From the NCBI GenBank assembly GCA_964543295.1, contig CAZIXA010000009.1:8238-72237 (forward strand): a stretch of DNA of 64,000 nucleotides, in the 5' to 3' direction. The position numbers and the translations under genes were made by a program. Of the stretch, positions 18,174 through 26,870 are shown piece after piece (position 1 is the first letter of the stretch; the number at the start of each line of letters is the position of its first letter). The stretch is from AE-B3B sp964543295. Lineage in GTDB: Bacteria > Aerophobota > Aerophobia > Aerophobales > AE-B3A. The notes beneath the pieces are model-generated. The model worked only from the letters and a program-made list of their open reading frames with translations, did not search any database and was not told the DNA's origin.

Positions 18174-19481
18174 ATGCTGAATTTACCTGAGAAATTAGCT
18201 AAATTAGAGAAAAAAGGTGAGATCATCAAGGTGGGAATTGTAGGAGTAGGGCAGATGGGAGCAGGAGTAGCAACTGTCATCTCTCGGATGAAGGGAATGG
18301 ATGTTTTAGCTCTTGCCGATATTGATAAGGAAAAGGCTGTAAACATTTTTGAGGAGATAGGGGTTTTGCGAAAAGATATTTTTTGCTCATCAGATGATCC
18401 GGATGAATGCACCAGAGCGCTGGAGAAAGGGATGCGGGTAGTAACTGATAAAGCTCAGGTTATTCCTCTCCTTCCTTCTCTAAATGCTATAGTTGAGGCT
18501 ACTGGCATACCTCGGGTGGGTGCAGAAGTTGCTTTTAAGGCCATAAAGAACAAAAAAAACATCATAATGATGAATATAGAAACCGATGTTACAGTTGGTT
18601 GCATTCTTGCCGAACTCGCTAAAAATGCAGGTGTAGTCTATTCAGTAGGAGCAGGAGATGAACCAGGTGCCATCAAAGAACTTTATGATTTTGCTAAATC
18701 CCTAGGGTTTAAAATAGTAGCAGCAGGAAAAGGCAAAAACAACCCTCTTGATAAAGAAGCAACACCGGAGAACCTGAAAGATATCGCCTTAAAAAAAGGG
18801 GTGAACCCTAAGATACTGACCGAATTTGTTGATGGTAGTAAAACTATGATTGAGATGACCGCTGTTGCCAATGCTACAGGTCTTGTTCCTGATGTAAGGG
18901 GGATGCATGGCCCAAGATGTGAGTTAAGTGAACTTACCTCTATTTTTACCTTAAAAGAAAAAGGAGGAATTCTCAATGAGGAGAGGGTGGTTGATTATAC
19001 TCTTGGCAGGATAGCACCAGGAGTCTTTGTAGTTGTAACTACTGAGAACAAACGTTTGAGAAAAGATCTTGAATACCTTAGGATGGGCAAGGGTCCTAAC
19101 TACCTTCTCTATCGCCCCTATCATCTTGCCAGTATAGAGGTTCCTCTTTCTGTAGCAAGAGCGGTTATCTACCAGGAGCCAACTTTAGTATCTTCAGGAA
19201 AACCTGTTGCAGAGACAATTACTGTTGCCAAGAGGGATTTAAGAGTAGGGGAGAGGATAGATGGTATTGGAAAATTTGATATCTATGGTTCCATTGAAAA
19301 GGCATCTGTTGCCCACAAAGAAAATCTTTTACCCCTGGGTCTGGCAGAGGGAGCAGTGCTAAAAACCAATGTAAAAAAAGGTGATTACATTACTTGGCAC
19401 CAGATAGAGCTTGAAAAAAGAAGTGTCTTGTTGAGCTTAAGGAGACTGCAAGATAAGCTCTTTTCCCCGAAGGAAAATTAA
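18174..19481 (+). CDS. NAD(P)-dependent oxidoreductase with C-terminal SAF domain
   Basis: A 435-residue protein. The N-terminus is a Rossmann fold resembling homoserine dehydrogenase (VGIVGVGQMGAGVATVI, residues about 21-37, and VEATGIPRVGAEVA). The C-terminal 90 residues form an SAF domain (ITVAKRDLRVGERIDG and VLKTNVKKGDYITW). Proteins of this architecture are often mislabelled as flagellar FlgA or homoserine dehydrogenase but occur in carbohydrate-acid gene clusters. Here it precedes a Zn alcohol dehydrogenase and lies near PfkB and xylulokinase genes, so oxidation of a sugar-derived substrate is the best inference. Start ATG has GGGAGAGG upstream. Confidence 0.8.
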   Translation: MLNLPEKLAKLEKKGEIIKVGIVGVGQMGAGVATVISRMKGMDVLALADIDKEKAVNIFEEIGVLRKDIFCSSDDPDECTRALEKGMRVVTDKAQVIPLLPSLNAIVEATGIPRVGAEVAFKAIKNKKNIIMMNIETDVTVGCILAELAKNAGVVYSVGAGDEPGAIKELYDFAKSLGFKIVAAGKGKNNPLDKEATPENLKDIALKKGVNPKILTEFVDGSKTMIEMTAVANATGLVPDVRGMHGPRCELSELTSIFTLKEKGGILNEERVVDYTLGRIAPGVFVVVTTENKRLRKDLEYLRMGKGPNYLLYRPYHLASIEVPLSVARAVIYQEPTLVSSGKPVAETITVAKRDLRVGERIDGIGKFDIYGSIEKASVAHKENLLPLGLAEGAVLKTNVKKGDYITWHQIELEKRSVLLSLRRLQDKLFSPKEN

Positions 19482-19544
19482 AATAATGGAGTAAGGGGAG
19501 AGTTATATAAGGGGGATATCTTATCGTAAAAGGAGAACTGGAGC

Positions 19545-19572
19545 TTGACAGAACTATAGAATTAGCTATGGT
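19545..19572 (+). promoter_or_regulatory. possible promoter before Zn alcohol dehydrogenase
   Basis: TTGACA (19545-19550), 16 bases, TATGGT (19567-19572), 30 bases before the start codon. The -35 is perfect, the -10 weak. Confidence 0.4.
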
Positions 19573-19601
19573 AAAAAGACCTACTTACAAAGGAGTCATC
19601 A

Positions 19602-20642
19602 ATGAAGGCCGCAGTTTTAAAGGCAATTGAGGATTTAGAAATTAAGAAAGTCCCCACTCCCCATCCTACACCAGAGGAAATACTTATCAGGGTTAGAGCC
19701 TGCAGTATATGTGGAACCGATATAAAGGTTTATCATCATGGACACAAGCATATGAGATTTCCTAGGGTTACCGGGCACGAACTCGCAGGAGAAATTGTGG
19801 AATTAGGCCGTAAAGTCAATGGCTACAAAATTGGAGAAAAGGTAGCCGTAGCTCCGGCTATTCCCTGTGGTAGGTGTTTTTACTGTAGAAGAGGTATGCA
19901 GAGTATGTGCCTTAACCTTTCCGCTATAGGCTATCACTATGATGGAGGTTTTGCTGAATTTATGGTGATTCCCGAGAATGCTGTCCATAATGGATGCGTG
20001 AATCCTATTCCATCAAACCTTTCCTTCGAAGAAGCAGCCTTAGCCGAACCTTTAGCCTGTGCTATAAATGGGCAGGAGCTCTCCAAAATTAGCCTGGGTG
20101 ACACAGTAGTAGTGGTAGGAGGAGGTCCCCTGGGATGCATTCATGTGCAATTGGCCAGGGCAAAAGGAGCAGGCAAAGTTATCCTTCTAGAACTTTCCCC
20201 GCAAAGAATAGAATTTATTAAAAAATTCACTCTCCCCGATGTGGTAATCAACCCCTCTCTGGAGAATGGTATAAAAAGGGTGTTAGAAGAAACCAAAGGA
20301 AGAGGTGCTGATAAAATAATCGTTGCCTGTCCCAGTGGAAGAGCACAGGAAGATTCACTGCAAATGGTGTCTCCCCGTGGTATAGTCAACTTCTTTGGGG
20401 GGCTACCACTGGATGAGCCTTTTATAAAGTTTAATTCCAATCTTGTCCATTACCGGGAATTTTATGTAGTAGGAACCCATGGCTCGGCTCCTTACCATAA
20501 CCAGCTTGCTTTATCCCTGCTTTCTCAGAGAAAAGTAAAGGTCAAAGAACTTATCAGTCATCGCTTACCCCTGGAAAAACTGGAAGAAGGTCTTCATCTT
20601 GCCGAAACCCAGAAAGGAATGAAAATACTTATAATGTCTTAA
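19602..20642 (+). CDS. zinc-dependent alcohol (polyol) dehydrogenase
   Basis: A 346-residue medium-chain dehydrogenase of the sorbitol/threonine dehydrogenase type. The catalytic zinc ligands are seen in CSICGTDIKVYHHG and GHELAGEIV, the structural zinc site in PCGRCFYCRRGMQSMC, and the nucleotide-binding motif in VVVGGGPLGCIHVQLARAKG. It likely interconverts a polyol or sugar alcohol and a ketose with NAD(P). Substrate cannot be told from sequence, but the neighbourhood (xylulokinase, PfkB kinase) suggests pentitol or related polyol use. It probably belongs with the SAF oxidoreductase upstream, 120 bases away. Confidence 0.92.
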   Translation: MKAAVLKAIEDLEIKKVPTPHPTPEEILIRVRACSICGTDIKVYHHGHKHMRFPRVTGHELAGEIVELGRKVNGYKIGEKVAVAPAIPCGRCFYCRRGMQSMCLNLSAIGYHYDGGFAEFMVIPENAVHNGCVNPIPSNLSFEEAALAEPLACAINGQELSKISLGDTVVVVGGGPLGCIHVQLARAKGAGKVILLELSPQRIEFIKKFTLPDVVINPSLENGIKRVLEETKGRGADKIIVACPSGRAQEDSLQMVSPRGIVNFFGGLPLDEPFIKFNSNLVHYREFYVVGTHGSAPYHNQLALSLLSQRKVKVKELISHRLPLEKLEEGLHLAETQKGMKILIMS

Positions 20643-20694
20643 CCTCCCCAGCAGAACCATAAGCTTCTAATTTTGTTTTTATCCCTTCCTCTTT

Positions 20695-21672
20695 TCAAAG
20701 AGAACATCGTTTCACTTCCAATTTAATCTCATTATTTTTTATAAACTGCTCTGCCTCAGATCTAGTGAACACCCCGGCTGTACAGCCGACCTTCCTCACA
20801 GCAGATGCTCCCATAGCGCTGGCCAGCCTCAACGTCTCCTTAGGTTCCCAGCCATTTATAACGCCAAAGATAAAACCAGCAGAAAAGGCATCTCCTCCTC
20901 CAGAGGGATCTACCACTTCAACTTCGTATGTAGAGGCTCGGGCGATCTTATCTTTGGTTCTCACAAACGAACCTTCCTTTCCCATTGTGATAACTACCGT
21001 CATCTCATAATTATGCCTGAGTATCTCTTCAGCTTGTCCTCGGGGGTCAACTTGACCTGTGATTAGCCTGGCTTCGTCGGAATTGGGAAGAAAAAAGTCG
21101 GTGAACTTAAGTGCCCTTTTGCACTTGTTTATCCACCTAAGCTCTGTATGAGGAATCACCACATCTAGTACAGTAATTAAACCATTTAGTTTAGCAAATT
21201 TCAAAAGTTTGATTAAAGAATCTTCCTCCAGTTCAGGAAGAACCCCATATCCTCCCACATAGAGAATCTTTCCTTGACTAAGATAGTCAAAATCAATATC
21301 GTTGATATTAAAATTAGCATTGGCGCCTAGAGTATGAATAAACCTTCTATCCTCTGAATGGGTGAGAATAATCATGGTCTTAGAGGTTCCGAGTTTATGA
21401 GACACCGCAATTTTTGAGATATCCACTCCTTCCTTCCTTAAGTCCTCCTTAAGAAAATCGCCGAAATGGTCATGGCCCACTTTTCCTAGCGCCCCGGTCT
21501 TTAATCCCAACCTGGCTAAGCTCACAGCCGTGTTGTGAGCATGTCCACCCCCGGAGAGGGAAATCTCATCGGTAGATATTAGCTCGCCAGGCTCAGGTAC
21601 CTTATCAATAGGGCTGCAAAGAATATCCACTACCAGGATACCCAGGCACACCACCTCGATCTTCTCACTCAT
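20695..21672 (-). CDS. PfkB-family carbohydrate kinase
   Basis: A 325-residue ribokinase-family kinase. The N-terminal GG motif region is SLSGGGHAHNTAVSLARLG and the C-terminal catalytic signature is VVDPSGGGDAFSAGFIFG, with the catalytic Asp in GGGDAF. The family phosphorylates sugars, sugar acids or nucleosides; the substrate is unknown. It converges on the alcohol dehydrogenase gene with 52 bases between stops. Length is normal and no truncation is seen. Confidence 0.92.
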   Translation of the reverse strand: MSEKIEVVCLGILVVDILCSPIDKVPEPGELISTDEISLSGGGHAHNTAVSLARLGLKTGALGKVGHDHFGDFLKEDLRKEGVDISKIAVSHKLGTSKTMIILTHSEDRRFIHTLGANANFNINDIDFDYLSQGKILYVGGYGVLPELEEDSLIKLLKFAKLNGLITVLDVVIPHTELRWINKCKRALKFTDFFLPNSDEARLITGQVDPRGQAEEILRHNYEMTVVITMGKEGSFVRTKDKIARASTYEVEVVDPSGGGDAFSAGFIFGVINGWEPKETLRLASAMGASAVRKVGCTAGVFTRSEAEQFIKNNEIKLEVKRCSL

Positions 21673-21772
21673 TTTTTAATCTTCTTCACCTTCCTTCGCG
21701 TGGTCTATAGAGGTAACTAGTTTAGTTTTTCTGAAATTTTTCTCTTTTCTGCCACTAGTAAGCATTCAGCCA

Positions 21773-21801
21773 TCAGCATTCAGTAAGTTGCTGATTGCTG
21801 A
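21773..21801. terminator. stem-loop in intergenic region
   Basis: TCAGCATTCAG and CTGATTGCTGA pair over 11 positions with one mismatch around a 7-base loop, followed on the plus strand by ACACTTTT. It lies upstream of the PfkB gene and before xylB, so it could be a terminator-like repeat or part of a repeated element. No gene is seen in 21673-22065. Confidence 0.35.
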
Positions 21802-21908
21802 ACACTTTTGAATATGTAATCTTTTAGAAAATCTTACCTATTACATTTTCTTTATATCACAGGTTTGCAGTACTGTCAAAGAATGCAAAACACCAAAATC
21901 CCCATTTG

Positions 21909-21966
21909 AGGTAGCCGCAACCTTTAGGTTGCGCTATTTTACGCAGGCTAGAGCCTGTGGCTACCT
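21909..21966. repeat. 58-bp three-way-junction palindromic repeat (REP/MITE-like)
   Basis: AGGTAGCC (21909-21916) pairs with GGCTACCT (21959-21966). Inside are two perfect small hairpins: GCAACC-TTTA-GGTTGC at 21917-21932 and a GCAGGCT/AGCCTG stem at about 21943-21957. The shape is that of REP-like elements mobilised by RAYT transposases, but no such transposase is in the window. Confidence 0.7.
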
Positions 21967-22006
21967 ACCAATTTTTTTCGTGCAAAAGTTAGCTATCCTC
22001 AAGCTC

Positions 22007-22034
22007 TTGCTATGGTAGATGATTTTGATATAAT
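22007..22034 (+). promoter_or_regulatory. candidate promoter for xylulokinase gene
   Basis: Perfect TATAAT at 22029-22034 with TTGCTA 16 bases upstream (22007-22012). About 31 bases before the start codon. Confidence 0.5.
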
Positions 22035-22065
22035 CTAATGGTATAAAACTACTCTGGGGTCAAAA

Positions 22066-23589
22066 ATGTCTTTCGTTCTGGGAATAGATCTAGGGACCTC
22101 CAGCGTGAAAGCTATTTTAGTAAGCGAAGGAGGAGAGATTATTGCCAGCTCATCTCAAGGATATCCTATTTATTCTCCTCATCCTACCTGGGCCGAACAG
22201 GACCCAGAGGAATGGTGGGAATCTACTATTAAAGCAGTAAGAAAAGCTGTCCATCAATCCCATATAAGGCCTTCCCAAATAAAAGCAGTGGGACTCTCGG
22301 GACAAACTCACGGGACAGTATTAGTCGGAAAAAGTCTTCTTCCTTTGAGAAAAGCCATCATCTGGATGGATCAAAGAAGCATTGCTCAGACCCAATGGCT
22401 TCAAGAGAGACTAGGAAAAAGATTATGGCGGATAACCGGCCTTCCCATAGCCACTGGCTTTATGGCTCCTTCTCTTCTCTGGATCAGAAAAAATGAACCT
22501 GGCATCTGGAAAAAAATTCACCAATTCCTTCCCCCCAAGGATTATATAAGACTAAAGCTAACGGGGAATTTAGCCAGCGACGTCACCGATGCCGGCGGAA
22601 CACTTCTTTTGGATACCGGGAAGAGAAAGTGGTCGCCAGAGATACTCCAGAAACTAGAAATTCCTGCTAGCTTCGCTCCCCCCCTTTGTGAATCCTGCCA
22701 GGTTACCGGGAAGATCACCAAAAACGCAGCCAAAGAGATCTCTTTAAAAGAAGGTACCCCCGTGAGTGGTGGAGGAGCGGATCAGATAATGGGAGCGGTA
22801 GGCAATGGTATAGTTGAAACCGGAAGGGTAGCCTGCAGTATTGGAACGGGAGGATTAGTGGTAACCCCTATGGATCATCCTCAATTGGCTCCTGATGTAG
22901 GCTTGCATACTATTCCTCACGCAATACCCGGAAAATGGATTCTCATGGGAGCAATTCTCTCTGGAGGATCCAGCTTGAGCTGGTTTCATAGGCAAGTGAT
23001 TTCGGGAGAAGAAAAAAATCTTAAAAGTGAAAGTTCCTATCAGTTTCTAGTCCGACAAGTTTTACCGAGCCCTGCTGCTTCGAAGGGCTTAATATTCCTT
23101 CCCTATTTGAAAGGTGAGCGAACCCCTTATCTTGATCCTCAAGCAAGGGGAGCATTCATAGGCCTTAGCCTTCAACATAACAGAAGAGATTTAACTCGAG
23201 CTATAATGGAAGGAGTAGTTTTTGCTCTAAAGGGGTCTTTGGAAATATTCAAAGGGTTAGGAATTGAAATATCCAGCGTAACCGCCTGGGGAGGAGGAGC
23301 AAGAAATAAACTCTGGCGGCAGATTCAGGCAGATATATTCAACCTACCCATCCTCATTTCTCCCACCCAGGAAGGATCTGCTTATGGTGCCACCATAACA
23401 GCGGCGGTAAGCATAGGAATTTTCTCCACTATAAAAGAAGCTTCTAGACAATGGATAAAGATAAAAGGTGAAGTCTTGCCCATTCCCGCGAATGTGGCGG
23501 TATATAACAAAGCCTACCTGATTCACCGGGGTTTATACTCTAAACTAAAACATGACTTTCATACTCTTTCCAAATTAGAAAACGTCTGA
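22066..23589 (+). CDS. xylB: xylulokinase-like FGGY kinase
   Basis: A 507-residue FGGY kinase most like xylulokinase, which phosphorylates D-xylulose with ATP. It opens with the phosphate-1 motif GIDLGTSSVKAILV, then HPTWAEQDPEEWW typical of XylB, LSGQTHG, and WMDQRS. The second domain has GGGADQIMGAVGNG, ERTPYLDPQARGAFIGL and WGGGARNKLWRQIQADI. Length is normal. With the neighbouring polyol dehydrogenase it supports a polyol to ketose to ketose-phosphate route; the PfkB kinase could act on a second sugar. It stands alone between divergent or convergent genes. Confidence 0.93.
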   Translation: MSFVLGIDLGTSSVKAILVSEGGEIIASSSQGYPIYSPHPTWAEQDPEEWWESTIKAVRKAVHQSHIRPSQIKAVGLSGQTHGTVLVGKSLLPLRKAIIWMDQRSIAQTQWLQERLGKRLWRITGLPIATGFMAPSLLWIRKNEPGIWKKIHQFLPPKDYIRLKLTGNLASDVTDAGGTLLLDTGKRKWSPEILQKLEIPASFAPPLCESCQVTGKITKNAAKEISLKEGTPVSGGGADQIMGAVGNGIVETGRVACSIGTGGLVVTPMDHPQLAPDVGLHTIPHAIPGKWILMGAILSGGSSLSWFHRQVISGEEKNLKSESSYQFLVRQVLPSPAASKGLIFLPYLKGERTPYLDPQARGAFIGLSLQHNRRDLTRAIMEGVVFALKGSLEIFKGLGIEISSVTAWGGGARNKLWRQIQADIFNLPILISPTQEGSAYGATITAAVSIGIFSTIKEASRQWIKIKGEVLPIPANVAVYNKAYLIHRGLYSKLKHDFHTLSKLENV

Positions 23590-23633
23590 AAACATCCACC
23601 TTAATTTTATCTTCTTGGTGTGAAGGACATAAA

Positions 23634-24812
23634 TCATTTTTCCTTCGCTTCTACCTCAACCCATCTTTCCTCTTTGACTGACTTTTCCACCGCCTCCAGA
23701 ACTCTCTGGCATTCAACTCCATCGGCGAAATTGGGTGTGGGCATCCTATCTTCATCCAGGGCTTTCATAAAATCATAGACTACGTGAACAAAGGTATGTT
23801 CATACCCGATGATGTGTCCCGGTGGCCACCAGGCTTCTATATAAGGATGAGCAGCTTCGCTAACCAAAATTTTCCTAAACCCCTGCATCCCATCAGGGTC
23901 ATCACAGGAATAGAACCAGAGCTCATTCATATTCTCAAGCTCAAATAATAGGCTCCCCTTACTCCCATTTATCTCAAATCTCAAGCCATTCCGCCGGCCA
24001 TTGGCAAATCTAGTTACTTCAAAACAGCCCAACGCTCCGCTTTTAAATCTGGCCAAAAAAAGAGTAGCATCGTCAACCGTGACTTCTCCCAGTTTACCTC
24101 TTCTTGACTTTGCAGTAAGGCCAGTGGTAAGCTCCTCGCTCACTTCAAGCTCTGGTCTCTTCTTGATAAATGTCTCCTGCATCCCGACGACTTTAGCAAA
24201 ATCTCCCACCAGATACCGGGCTAAATCTATTATATGGGAATTTAAATCACCGTGAGCCCCGGCTCCTGCTTCTTCTTTTTTAAATCGCCAGACCAAAGGA
24301 AACTCCGGATCAGTGACCCAATCCTGCAGGTACTGAGCCCTGAAATGATAGATTTTACCCAGGTGTCCTTCTCCAATCAGTTTTTTAGCCAGACCGACAG
24401 CGGGAACTTTTCTATAATTAAAGCAAACCATATGTTTTACCCCGGCTCCCTGGGCTGCCTTTAGCATCTCCTCAGCCTCGGCTAAACTTACCGCTAGCGG
24501 CTTCTCGCAGAGGATATGTTTTCCAGCTTTAGCTGCAGCCACGGCAATTTCCCTATGACTTGAGTTAGGGGTATTGATATCAACCAGACCAATGTCTTGG
24601 CGCTGGAGGAGTTTTTCCCAGGATGTTTCGTAAGTTTCCCAGCCAAACCTTCTGGCAGCCTCGGAAACGGCAGTTTCTGTTCGACCGCAGATTGCTTTCA
24701 TTACCGGTATTGTCTCGGTTTTAAAGAACATAGCCACATCTCGGTAAGCATGTGAATGAGCCTTGCCCATAAACTTATAACCCACCATCCCCACATTGAT
24801 CTTTTTTGCCAT
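23634..24812 (-). CDS. Gfo/Idh/MocA-family sugar oxidoreductase
   Basis: A 392-residue NAD(P)-dependent oxidoreductase. The Rossmann fold begins VGMVGYKFMGKAHSHAY, the dinucleotide/substrate motif is LCEKPLAVS near residue 100, and the C-terminal domain has AHGDLNSHIIDLARYLVGD and PGHIIGYEHTF. These match the inositol/glucose oxidoreductase-like subgroup that carries out oxidation at sugar or inositol carbons. The substrate is unknown. It converges on xylB with 44 bases between stops. Confidence 0.92.
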   Translation of the reverse strand: MAKKINVGMVGYKFMGKAHSHAYRDVAMFFKTETIPVMKAICGRTETAVSEAARRFGWETYETSWEKLLQRQDIGLVDINTPNSSHREIAVAAAKAGKHILCEKPLAVSLAEAEEMLKAAQGAGVKHMVCFNYRKVPAVGLAKKLIGEGHLGKIYHFRAQYLQDWVTDPEFPLVWRFKKEEAGAGAHGDLNSHIIDLARYLVGDFAKVVGMQETFIKKRPELEVSEELTTGLTAKSRRGKLGEVTVDDATLFLARFKSGALGCFEVTRFANGRRNGLRFEINGSKGSLLFELENMNELWFYSCDDPDGMQGFRKILVSEAAHPYIEAWWPPGHIIGYEHTFVHVVYDFMKALDEDRMPTPNFADGVECQRVLEAVEKSVKEERWVEVEAKEK

Positions 24813-25066
24813 AAAACACCTCTTTTATTTTTTAAATTAGCCATCAAATTTTAAATGTTTTAGAGTTAGTGACTTCGACCTTTGTCCTAGTTTAACCTTC
24901 CCATGAGTGTTTGTCAATATGAATAAAACATTAAATAAAAAAGAGGACACAGTGTCGTCAATCTACAATATAGAATGTAGTGAAAATAAGGATTCTAGTT
25001 TAGAGGAAAGTAGTCAATGTCGCATTTTTACACAGAAGGCGACAAATCACAAAGAGACTTTTTTAC

Positions 25067-25093
25067 GGAGAGCAAGATAGGCTCTTGCTCTCC
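25067..25093. terminator. perfect 11-bp stem-loop
   Basis: GGAGAGCAAGA and TCTTGCTCTCC pair perfectly around a 5-base loop, with TGTGGTTTTTA after it on the plus strand and a T-run before it. It lies downstream of the histidine-kinase-like gene. The rest of 24813-25262 shows no recognisable gene. Confidence 0.5.
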
Positions 25094-25101
25094 TGTGGTT
25101 T

Positions 25102-25254
25102 TTACCATAGACCATAAGGGGAAGTTAAATTTCGACTCCTTGGTTCAGAAGGCCCACCTAATTTGACGGCCACAGTTGGCCCAAGTCCTCCTTGGAAAAC
25201 TGCCGTCCCCAGCTTAGGCTTTTCCCCATAGAGTTGAACCAGACCAGTCCCCAT
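25102..25254 (-). CDS. possible small ORF (50 codons) after the kinase gene
   Basis: An open frame starting ATGGGGACTGG eight bases after the kinase-like gene's stop and ending in TYGLW. The translation is Gly-rich (GTAVFQGGLGPTVAVKLGG) and looks more protein-like than random sequence, but I recognise no family and there is no clear ribosome binding site. It may be the tail of a decayed gene. Confidence 0.25.
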   Translation of the reverse strand: MGTGLVQLYGEKPKLGTAVFQGGLGPTVAVKLGGPSEPRSRNLTSPYGLW

Positions 25255-25262
25255 CACACTAA

Positions 25263-26072
25263 TTATTTATCTCCATTTATTGGAATTGTGAAATAGAAGG
25301 TAGAATTTTTCCCTAGTTCCGACTCAACCCAGATGCGTCCCCCGTGGCGTTCCACAATTCTTTCGCAGATGGCAAGACCAATGCCATTACCTGGATATTC
25401 CTTCCTGCTGTGCAGACGCTGAAAGATGACGAAGATGCGCTCGTAGTACTCTGAAACTATGCCGATACCATTGTCACGCACTGAGAAAATCCACTCATTC
25501 CCCTTCTGTTCAGCCGAGATGTGAATGTGGGGCGGTTCCCCGTTCCGGTACTTGATGGCATTACCGATCAGTTTTTCAAATAACTGAACCAGCTGTGAGG
25601 CATCCACCATTACAGTAGGCAAAATCCCATGAGTAATAACAGCGCCACTTTTCTCGATCCTCGCCCGTCGATTGGTGAGTGCTTGGCCAAGAACAGCCTC
25701 GCAACCCGTTGGTTTGAAAGGTTTACCCTGCCTACCTACGCGTGAGTAGGCTCGTAAGCCATTAATTAACTTCTGCATCCAGGTTGCTCCGTCCATGATG
25801 TAGCCGATGAACTCATCGGCATCCGCATCGAGTTTACCTTTGTAGCGTTGGGCAACAAGTTGTGTGTACCTTGCCACTATACGTAGGGGTTCCTCTAAGG
25901 CACGGGAGGTCACATAGGCGAACTGTTCCAATCCGGCACTAGAATGCCTTAATTCTTCAGTGGCAGCCTGAAGTTCCTCGTTCTCTATGTTTTCCCGGCC
26001 TGCTTTGTTTTTCTCCTTTTTCTCTTTAACTGTAATGTTTACGGCCTTAGGATCCTTGTATTCTATCTTCAT
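25263..26072 (-). CDS. histidine-kinase-like protein lacking the phospho-accepting His
   Basis: A 269-residue protein with no sensor domain, only the dimerisation and ATPase modules of a phytochrome-type histidine kinase. In relatives the H-box reads FAYVASHDLQEPLR; here it is FAYVTSRALEEPLR (about residue 54), so the His is Arg and the next Asp is Ala, each explained by one base change. The ATP-binding boxes are intact: N box GNAIKYRN, G1 DNGIGI, F box IFVIFQRLH, G2 GNGIGLAIC. It could be a pseudokinase, a dimerisation partner, or a decaying gene. Two-component partners are not seen nearby. Confidence 0.75.
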   Translation of the reverse strand: MKIEYKDPKAVNITVKEKKEKNKAGRENIENEELQAATEELRHSSAGLEQFAYVTSRALEEPLRIVARYTQLVAQRYKGKLDADADEFIGYIMDGATWMQKLINGLRAYSRVGRQGKPFKPTGCEAVLGQALTNRRARIEKSGAVITHGILPTVMVDASQLVQLFEKLIGNAIKYRNGEPPHIHISAEQKGNEWIFSVRDNGIGIVSEYYERIFVIFQRLHSRKEYPGNGIGLAICERIVERHGGRIWVESELGKNSTFYFTIPINGDK

Positions 26073-26325
26073 ATAATATCCTTTGTGTTTTCAGGTAGTA
26101 CCAACAATACTTTGTTTCTTTTTATAAGTCTTAAAGATTCACTTTTTCCACCAATGTAACGGTGTTCAAATCTTTAAAATCTCTACTACAGGAGGAAAAT
26201 CAACTCCGACTCTACTTTTGCTTGTTAATCGGCTAAATGATCATAAGCAGTAAACATTATGTTAAAGGACGAGTCCTTAGACTCGCCCTAGAAAGAATAA
26301 TCCTCTATTTAGCTAATTCGTCTAG

Positions 26326-26361
26326 AGCAGTTGGGGACCTAACCCGGGGTCCCCAACTGCT
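26326..26361. terminator. strong 14-bp stem-loop
   Basis: AGCAGTTGGGGACC pairs perfectly with GGTCCCCAACTGCT around an 8-base loop. It sits 13 bases past the stop of the K/E-rich micro-ORF on the minus strand. There is no U-run on either side, so a Rho-independent terminator in the classical sense is doubtful; an RNA-stabilising hairpin is equally likely. Confidence 0.55.
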
Positions 26362-26374
26362 AGCTTACAGTGCG

Positions 26375-26449
26375 TTACTTCTTGCAGCCTTCCTTTTCCT
26401 TTCCCTTTTTCTCTTTCTGTTTCTTTTCCTTTTTCTCTTTCTTTTCCAT
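26375..26449 (-). CDS. 24-residue Lys/Glu-rich micropeptide
   Basis: ATG to TAA encodes 24 residues, 14 of them Lys and 6 Glu, with one Cys close to the C-terminus (EGCKK). It is preceded by an extended Shine-Dalgarno match, AAAGGAGGTGA, ending 7 bases before the ATG, with a second GAGGT closer in, and followed by the 14-bp stem-loop. It begins 25 bases after the end of the tetR remnant, same strand. A long plus-strand frame over this stretch (Phe/Leu repeats) is just its antisense. Function unknown; a low-complexity tract without product remains possible. Confidence 0.45.
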   Translation of the reverse strand: MEKKEKKEKKQKEKKGKEKEGCKK

Positions 26450-26474
26450 AATTACCTCACCTCCTTTGGTCTCC

Positions 26475-26817
26475 CTATAATTTTACAGGAGACCCTGAGG
26501 AAATTTTGGACACAATCCCATGTAAAAACGTCTCAGTGACAGACTCTGCTTTGTCCACAAAAGATCCTTTTCTTTCATTAATTATCCAATGGGAAATAAA
26601 ACCAATAATGATCCCATGCAGAACATCAGCTTGATTCATAGGATTAAATGGCCGGAAATCGTTACTTTCCCCACATCAGCTTCTTCAGTAATTTCATCAA
26701 GACTCGCTCTAAAGAAGCCTTTTTGAGAAAAAACTTTATAGGAAGCCCGAATAAGTTTATAAGGGTATTAATTTTTCTTCGGCCTTCAGTCATTTGATGA
26801 AAGACCCCTTCCCTCAT
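26475..26817 (-). pseudogene. TetR-family regulator remnant with internal deletion
   Basis: The first frame starts MREGVFHQMTEGRRKINTL. After a frame shift it continues as a clear TetR helix-turn-helix, IRASYKVFSQKGFFRASLDE followed by ITEEADVGKVTI (to about 26645). After GHLIL comes a stop, and in another frame the C-terminal helices of a TetR ligand domain follow (NQADVLHGIIIGFISHWI, then the tail ending SGSPVKL at 26475). A normal TetR has about 190 residues, so about 90 central residues are missing. This is therefore a gene with one frameshift and one internal deletion, not functional as a normal repressor. Confidence 0.8.
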
Positions 26818-26818
26818 T

Positions 26819-26870
26819 TTGACTAAATAGTCAAGATTGACTGTATAGCCATAGTCGACTAGTTAGTCAA
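26819..26870. promoter_or_regulatory. paired TetR-type operator palindromes
   Basis: TTGACTA-AA-TAGTCAA (26819-26834) is a perfect inverted repeat, and GACTA-GT-TAGTC (26857-26868) is a second; their centres are 36 bp apart. A further TTGACT/ATAGTC pair lies between. They sit immediately upstream of the tetR remnant start, where an autoregulatory operator is expected. Confidence 0.65.

Noticed and set aside
26237..26539. Plus-strand 100-residue ORF with Phe/Leu repeats
   Set aside because: It is antisense to the Lys/Glu-rich micro-ORF and the end of the tetR remnant; no ribosome binding site.
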